From: Candidatus Gastranaerophilales bacterium
GTDB taxonomy: Bacteria; Cyanobacteriota; Vampirovibrionia; Gastranaerophilales; Gastranaerophilaceae
Reading direction: 5' to 3'
Assembly: GCA_944326905.1 (NCBI GenBank)
Contig: CALVFU010000015.1
Location: forward strand, 1-35,108
Length of the DNA: 35,108 bases
Shown: piece by piece, positions 32,399 to 35,108 of the stretch
Numbering within the stretch: the first letter of the stretch is position 1
Layout of the letters: each line of letters opens with the position of its first letter
Translations under genes and position numbers: made by a program
Notes under the pieces: model-generated
What the model was told of the DNA's origin: nothing
Database searches by the model: none
What the model saw: only the letters and a program-made list of their open reading frames with translations

Positions 32399-32779
32399 AT
32401 GAAAGTATTAATCCCTCTTAAATCTGATTTTAATTACGCCGAGTGTAAAAAACTCTATACAAGATATCAAAAATTGATTGGTGATATTGAAAATTTTGAC
32501 AAAATTCTAAACTCAACATTATTTTATTCCTTTATCTCAAAAGAAAATAAATTTATCGGCTGTCTTTATTTTTACAAACTGGGTGACAGACTTTTTGTAA
32601 ACGGTTTTTCAAATCGAAGATGTCATATTGAAAATGTTGAATGTCTAAATATGGCAAAAAATTGGTTTAATTGTGACATTTGGGCAAAAACTAAACATAA
32701 AACAGCCGCATTCTGTCTTTTAAGGGCAGGTTTTAAAAAAGTCAGCGATGAACTCTATGTAAAAAAGAAAGGAGAATAA
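32399..32779 (+). CDS. GNAT-like acetyltransferase-fold phage protein
   Basis: The 126-residue protein reads as a small GNAT fold: N-terminal helix, FYSFISKENKFIGCLYFYKLGDRLFVNGF (strands beta2-beta4), an amphipathic helix (VECLNMAKNWF), then IWAKTKHKTAAFCLLRAGFKKVSDELYVKK, the typical 'N/T...A...L..GF....' end of acetyltransferases. The acetyl-CoA loop (RRCHIENVE) lacks the usual Gly-rich Q/RxxGxG/A motif, so it may be a structural relic. GNAT-like proteins occur at this place in T7-like phages (gp13). Frame is open upstream, but this ATG has gagg and begins the fold. Confidence 0.6.
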   Translation: MKVLIPLKSDFNYAECKKLYTRYQKLIGDIENFDKILNSTLFYSFISKENKFIGCLYFYKLGDRLFVNGFSNRRCHIENVECLNMAKNWFNCDIWAKTKHKTAAFCLLRAGFKKVSDELYVKKKGE

Positions 32780-32780
32780 C

Positions 32781-33476
32781 ATGGGAGGCAAATCAGCAAG
32801 TACTACAGCAAATACTCAAACACACTCACAGACAACATTAGGGAATACAACAACCTCAAACCCTTATGTTACATCTACTACAACAAACAACGGCACAACG
32901 TCATCATTTGCACCGGGAAGTGCATTTGACAGTATTAACACATTTGTAAACGACAATATTACCAGTTTACTGCAAAATTATATGAATCCTACTATTGATG
33001 ATCCAACAAGCCAGGCAAAGCTTAACAGTTTCACTAAAAACCTTAACGAAGAATCTCAAAAAAGTTTTGAAAACAATATTATAAATCCTTTGTCAAATAG
33101 AAACATGATTCGTTCAAGCCAGGCAACTGATATGTATAACCAAATGCAAGAAAATATTAATGATAGTCTTGCTGATTATACTATGGAACTTCTTTCATCA
33201 TCTCAAGAAAATGCTGCCTCAATGCTTTCTAATTTGATGAATATCTACTTAAGCGGATATAATGTGATTTCAAACAATCAGGCTCAGTCCTTGGGTACAA
33301 GCAGTGCAAATGCTCAAAAAGATAGTTCTGCAACAGCAACAACGTCATCTCAACAGGATGCAAACGCAATGGATTATATCAATATAGCCCAATCACTTCT
33401 TAATTTGGGGCAGGATTTTATGTCCGGCGGTATTCTGGGTAAAAAAGGCAGCAGCGGTGCGGCTTCATCTAATTAA
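32781..33476 (+). CDS. Low-complexity virion protein, possible ejection protein
   Basis: This 231-residue protein starts with about 45 residues of Ser/Thr/Asn/Gln (SASTTANTQTHSQTTLGN...). It continues as helices rich in Asn, Gln and Ser (about 50-170), and ends with a Ser/Ala stretch and GGILGKKGSSGAASS. There are no cysteines and no membrane span. Proteins of this type in podoviruses are internal virion proteins released with the DNA, and the site between tail-tube and fibre genes fits; the family itself I do not recognise. Strong aaaggag precedes the ATG. Confidence 0.65.
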   Translation: MGGKSASTTANTQTHSQTTLGNTTTSNPYVTSTTTNNGTTSSFAPGSAFDSINTFVNDNITSLLQNYMNPTIDDPTSQAKLNSFTKNLNEESQKSFENNIINPLSNRNMIRSSQATDMYNQMQENINDSLADYTMELLSSSQENAASMLSNLMNIYLSGYNVISNNQAQSLGTSSANAQKDSSATATTSSQQDANAMDYINIAQSLLNLGQDFMSGGILGKKGSSGAASSN

Positions 33477-33484
33477 GAGGTGTT

Positions 33485-33721
33485 ATGGAAGAAAAGATTA
33501 TTGAATATGCTCCAATAATTGTGTGTGCAGTAATTTTTCTGATACAGCAGCATTTACTTGTATCACCTGAGCAGCTGGAAAAAAAACATAGAGAAATTTT
33601 GGAAAACATCGAAAGAAAGTATGTGACTTGGAGTTCATTCAGGGATTTAAAGGCTCAATTTACAGACATACAATCCAAAATTGATAAAATTTATGACGTA
33701 ATAATGAATGGCAGAGGTTAA
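33485..33721 (+). CDS. Small membrane protein with coiled coil (holin- or spanin-like)
   Basis: The 78 residues contain one N-terminal membrane helix (IIEYAPIIVCAVIFLIQQHLL, about 5-26) and a long charged helix that can form a coiled coil (about 30-75). This is the shape of several phage membrane proteins, including XhlA/hemolysin-type holin partners and inner-membrane spanins, but no motif fixes the identity. With one helix it is not a typical class I or II holin. The lysozyme is three genes upstream, so a lysis role is plausible. agaggt lies before the ATG, eight bases after the previous stop. Confidence 0.6.
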   Translation: MEEKIIEYAPIIVCAVIFLIQQHLLVSPEQLEKKHREILENIERKYVTWSSFRDLKAQFTDIQSKIDKIYDVIMNGRG

Positions 33722-33745
33722 AACACTTCTGCCGGAAAGGGAAAT

Positions 33746-34330
33746 ATGGCATTAACTAATATAGAATACGGTTCAGTGGCTTCATCAGAAGTTGTAAATA
33801 ATAACTTTCAATATTTAGAGGATAGAATTTCCTCTGTATCGCAAAGCCTGAGTACTAATGTTTCTGCATTGTCTGGCAGCATTTCTGCACTCTCTTCGGT
33901 TGTTGATAATAATAAAGAAACAGCGGAAGAGGCAGATGCAGAATTACAGGAAAACATTAATAATTTAACAGAAGAGGTAGAGGCTATAAGTACAACTCTT
34001 GATACGGCAATTTATGTAAAAGAGAGCTATCGCTCAGGACACAATTGGTACAGGCTTTATTCAGACGGCTGGATTGAACAGGGCGGGTATATAGGTGTCG
34101 GCGGTACAAATGCTACAAAAAATATTACACTTTTTAAAGAGTTAGCAGATACTAATGCCTGTATTTATGTAACAGGTACAAGTGCGTATATGAACGGTAA
34201 CTGGGATATCGGCGTTGTCTCAGGTGTTATTCTTAACACAACAACGGTAAGAGTAAGTGTAGGTCGTGACGGCTCAGGCGGAAGTGTATATTGGCGTGTC
34301 TGCGGTATGTGTAAAACAGAAGAAACATAG
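33746..34330 (+). CDS. Tail-fibre-like protein 1
   Basis: Residues 1-15 (MALTNIEYGSVASSEVV) look like a virion-attachment start. About 20-95 form a trimeric coiled coil of heptads (ISSVSQSLSTNVSALSGSISALSSVV...). The C-terminal domain begins YRSGHNWYRLYSDGWIEQGGYI and ends GSVYWRVCGMC, a pattern seen at the tip of many phage tail fibres and receptor-binding proteins. It would form a trimeric fibre. At 194 residues it is short, so it may be an accessory fibre or the tip of a two-part fibre with the next gene. Confidence 0.8.
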   Translation: MALTNIEYGSVASSEVVNNNFQYLEDRISSVSQSLSTNVSALSGSISALSSVVDNNKETAEEADAELQENINNLTEEVEAISTTLDTAIYVKESYRSGHNWYRLYSDGWIEQGGYIGVGGTNATKNITLFKELADTNACIYVTGTSAYMNGNWDIGVVSGVILNTTTVRVSVGRDGSGGSVYWRVCGMCKTEET

Positions 34331-34344
34331 AAAGGACTGATTTT

Positions 34345-35108
34345 ATGGCTTATATAACAATTATAAAAGGTGATGACACTGATTTTTTAGATAATCAATA
34401 CTTAGTTGTTAAATTCAATACAGATATAAATATGACAGGGTTTAAAGCTGTTTTTAAACTTGATAATATAGAATTGTCGTATCCTGATTTGTCTGCAAAA
34501 TATATTGAAATTATTTTATCAAACGAAGTAACATCTAAACTTAAATCAGGTAAAATGTATGGTACTCTTAAGCTTATAGATACGGAGGATAGAATAAGAA
34601 CTGTTACAACTGTAATTCCGTTTAATGTAATTACAAAGGTTATGAATAATTCTATTCAGGTAACCGGTCAGTCTATTCAAATGGATGTATCAATAAACAA
34701 AAATGAATTCAATGTCGATATGAGCATTGTTGGTTTATCAAAAACAGTTGCAGAAAGTTATTTGCAAAAAATTAAAGATTATGATGAAACTATTACAGAG
34801 ATAGCGGATAATGTGGAAGAAATGCAAAATAATGCGCAAACTAAAGCTTTGGAAGCGGCAGCTAGCGCAAATCTTGCAAAACAATGGGCGACTTCAGGGG
34901 TTTTAGTTGATAATACTGATTACAGTGCAAAATATTATGCTCAACAAATTGAAAATACGTATAGTAATTTTGAAAACCAAATTGGAAGTCTTAATGCAGA
35001 AATCTCCAGCTTAGCAGATAAATCCTTATCCAACATCACAGAGGCGGGGAAGGAGGTAATCAAGGAGAACTCAGGCGGGGGATTAGAGCTTCTGGACATA
35101 GGCATAGC
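34345..35108 (+). CDS. Tail-fibre or baseplate-upper-like protein 2, cut by window end
   Basis: The frame opens at an ATG with gaaaggac upstream and is open to the last base, giving 254 codons without a stop. Residues 1-100 are a beta domain (MAYITIIKGDDTDFLDNQYL... TVIPFNVI) like the N-terminal module of BppU-type baseplate proteins. About 135-235 are helical with AQTKALEAAASANLAKQWATSG and DNTDYSAKYYAQQIE, phrases very common in phage tail fibres. The last 23 codons (from about 35041) switch to G-rich codons (GAG, AAG, CTG, GGG). By my count 56% GC there contrasts with about a third just before, which suggests a recombined distal domain beyond the edge. Confidence 0.85.
   Translation, partial: MAYITIIKGDDTDFLDNQYLVVKFNTDINMTGFKAVFKLDNIELSYPDLSAKYIEIILSNEVTSKLKSGKMYGTLKLIDTEDRIRTVTTVIPFNVITKVMNNSIQVTGQSIQMDVSINKNEFNVDMSIVGLSKTVAESYLQKIKDYDETITEIADNVEEMQNNAQTKALEAAASANLAKQWATSGVLVDNTDYSAKYYAQQIENTYSNFENQIGSLNAEISSLADKSLSNITEAGKEVIKENSGGGLELLDIGI

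Larger units (their letters stand above)
24928..35108 (+). mobile_element. Podovirus-like phage structural module (prophage or remnant), right end outside window
   Basis: From 24928 to the edge, all genes point the same way, are tightly spaced and have strong aaaggag-type ribosome sites. The order is portal, scaffold, capsid, head-tail adaptor, lysozyme, tail protein, accessory virion proteins, fibres: a short-tailed phage morphogenesis module. No tape-measure, sheath or major tail-tube gene is present. Large terminase, integrase, repressor and replication genes are absent from the window, and no attachment repeat can be defined because only one junction is visible. The chosen left border is the first phage-like gene; the true border may be anywhere in 24435-24927. 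Confidence 0.85.

Noticed and set aside
33746..35108. Diversity-generating retroelement target in the fibre genes
   Set aside because: No template repeat or reverse transcriptase is visible in the window, and no adenine-biased variable region could be recognised.

Overview
The window is AT-rich bacterial chromosome (my estimate, about 35% GC) running into a phage structural gene cluster. The gene mix fits a non-photosynthetic gut cyanobacterium of the Gastranaerophilales/Melainabacteria type. It has glgC, PflA-type fermentation, a separate glyS, a FliA/WhiG-like sigma factor, and several orphan proteins with a short Phe-Lys motif near the N-terminus. That placement is an inference from gene content and style; no 16S or other marker is present. 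The standard genetic code is used. I found no tRNA, rRNA, CRISPR array, transposase or integrase.

Layout. 1-437 holds a truncated copy of an interspersed non-coding repeat whose second copy lies at 11150-11413. 438-2000: pflA converges on a GH108 lysozyme gene with an unusual N-terminal extension. 2095-8068: a large orphan membrane protein gene on plus, then a minus-strand series with a thioredoxin-like protein, glgC, a CorC/HlyC-type CBS protein and a LysM protein. 8190-10893 (minus): mnmE, a secreted TPR protein, and an orphan protein that I read as a CheD/CNF1-like fold. 10909-11480 is gene-free and made of GC-rich tandem and interspersed repeats. 11481-17253: a lipoprotein on plus, then on minus an AGCS symporter, an M16 peptidase, a 2-hydroxyacyl-CoA dehydratase activase and a tail-anchored amidohydrolase. 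17461-18406: a zincin-like orphan gene closed by a strong bidirectional terminator. 18457-24386 (all minus, transcribed right to left): gmk, a small RWYD-repeat protein in the place rpoZ often has, a NhaC-family antiporter, a LuxR-type HTH protein, a sigma-28-like factor, glyS, and a zinc-ribbon protein.

24387-24927 is a 541-base gene-free leader with the gmk promoter, a hairpin and an eight-codon ORF with a strong Shine-Dalgarno site. From 24928 to the right edge every gene is on plus and belongs to a podovirus-like virion module: possible small terminase, portal, scaffold, major capsid, a decoration-like protein, head-tail adaptor, GH108 lysozyme, nozzle-like tail protein, GNAT-like protein, low-complexity virion protein, a membrane/coiled-coil protein and two tail-fibre genes, the last cut by the window end. 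The large terminase, integrase and lysogeny genes are not in the window, so whether this is an active prophage, a remnant or a domesticated particle cannot be decided here.

Several chromosomal genes (pflA, the TPR gene, perhaps the 2095 gene) have a -10 box almost touching the start codon and no Shine-Dalgarno site. This points to leaderless mRNAs beside ordinary SD-led genes.
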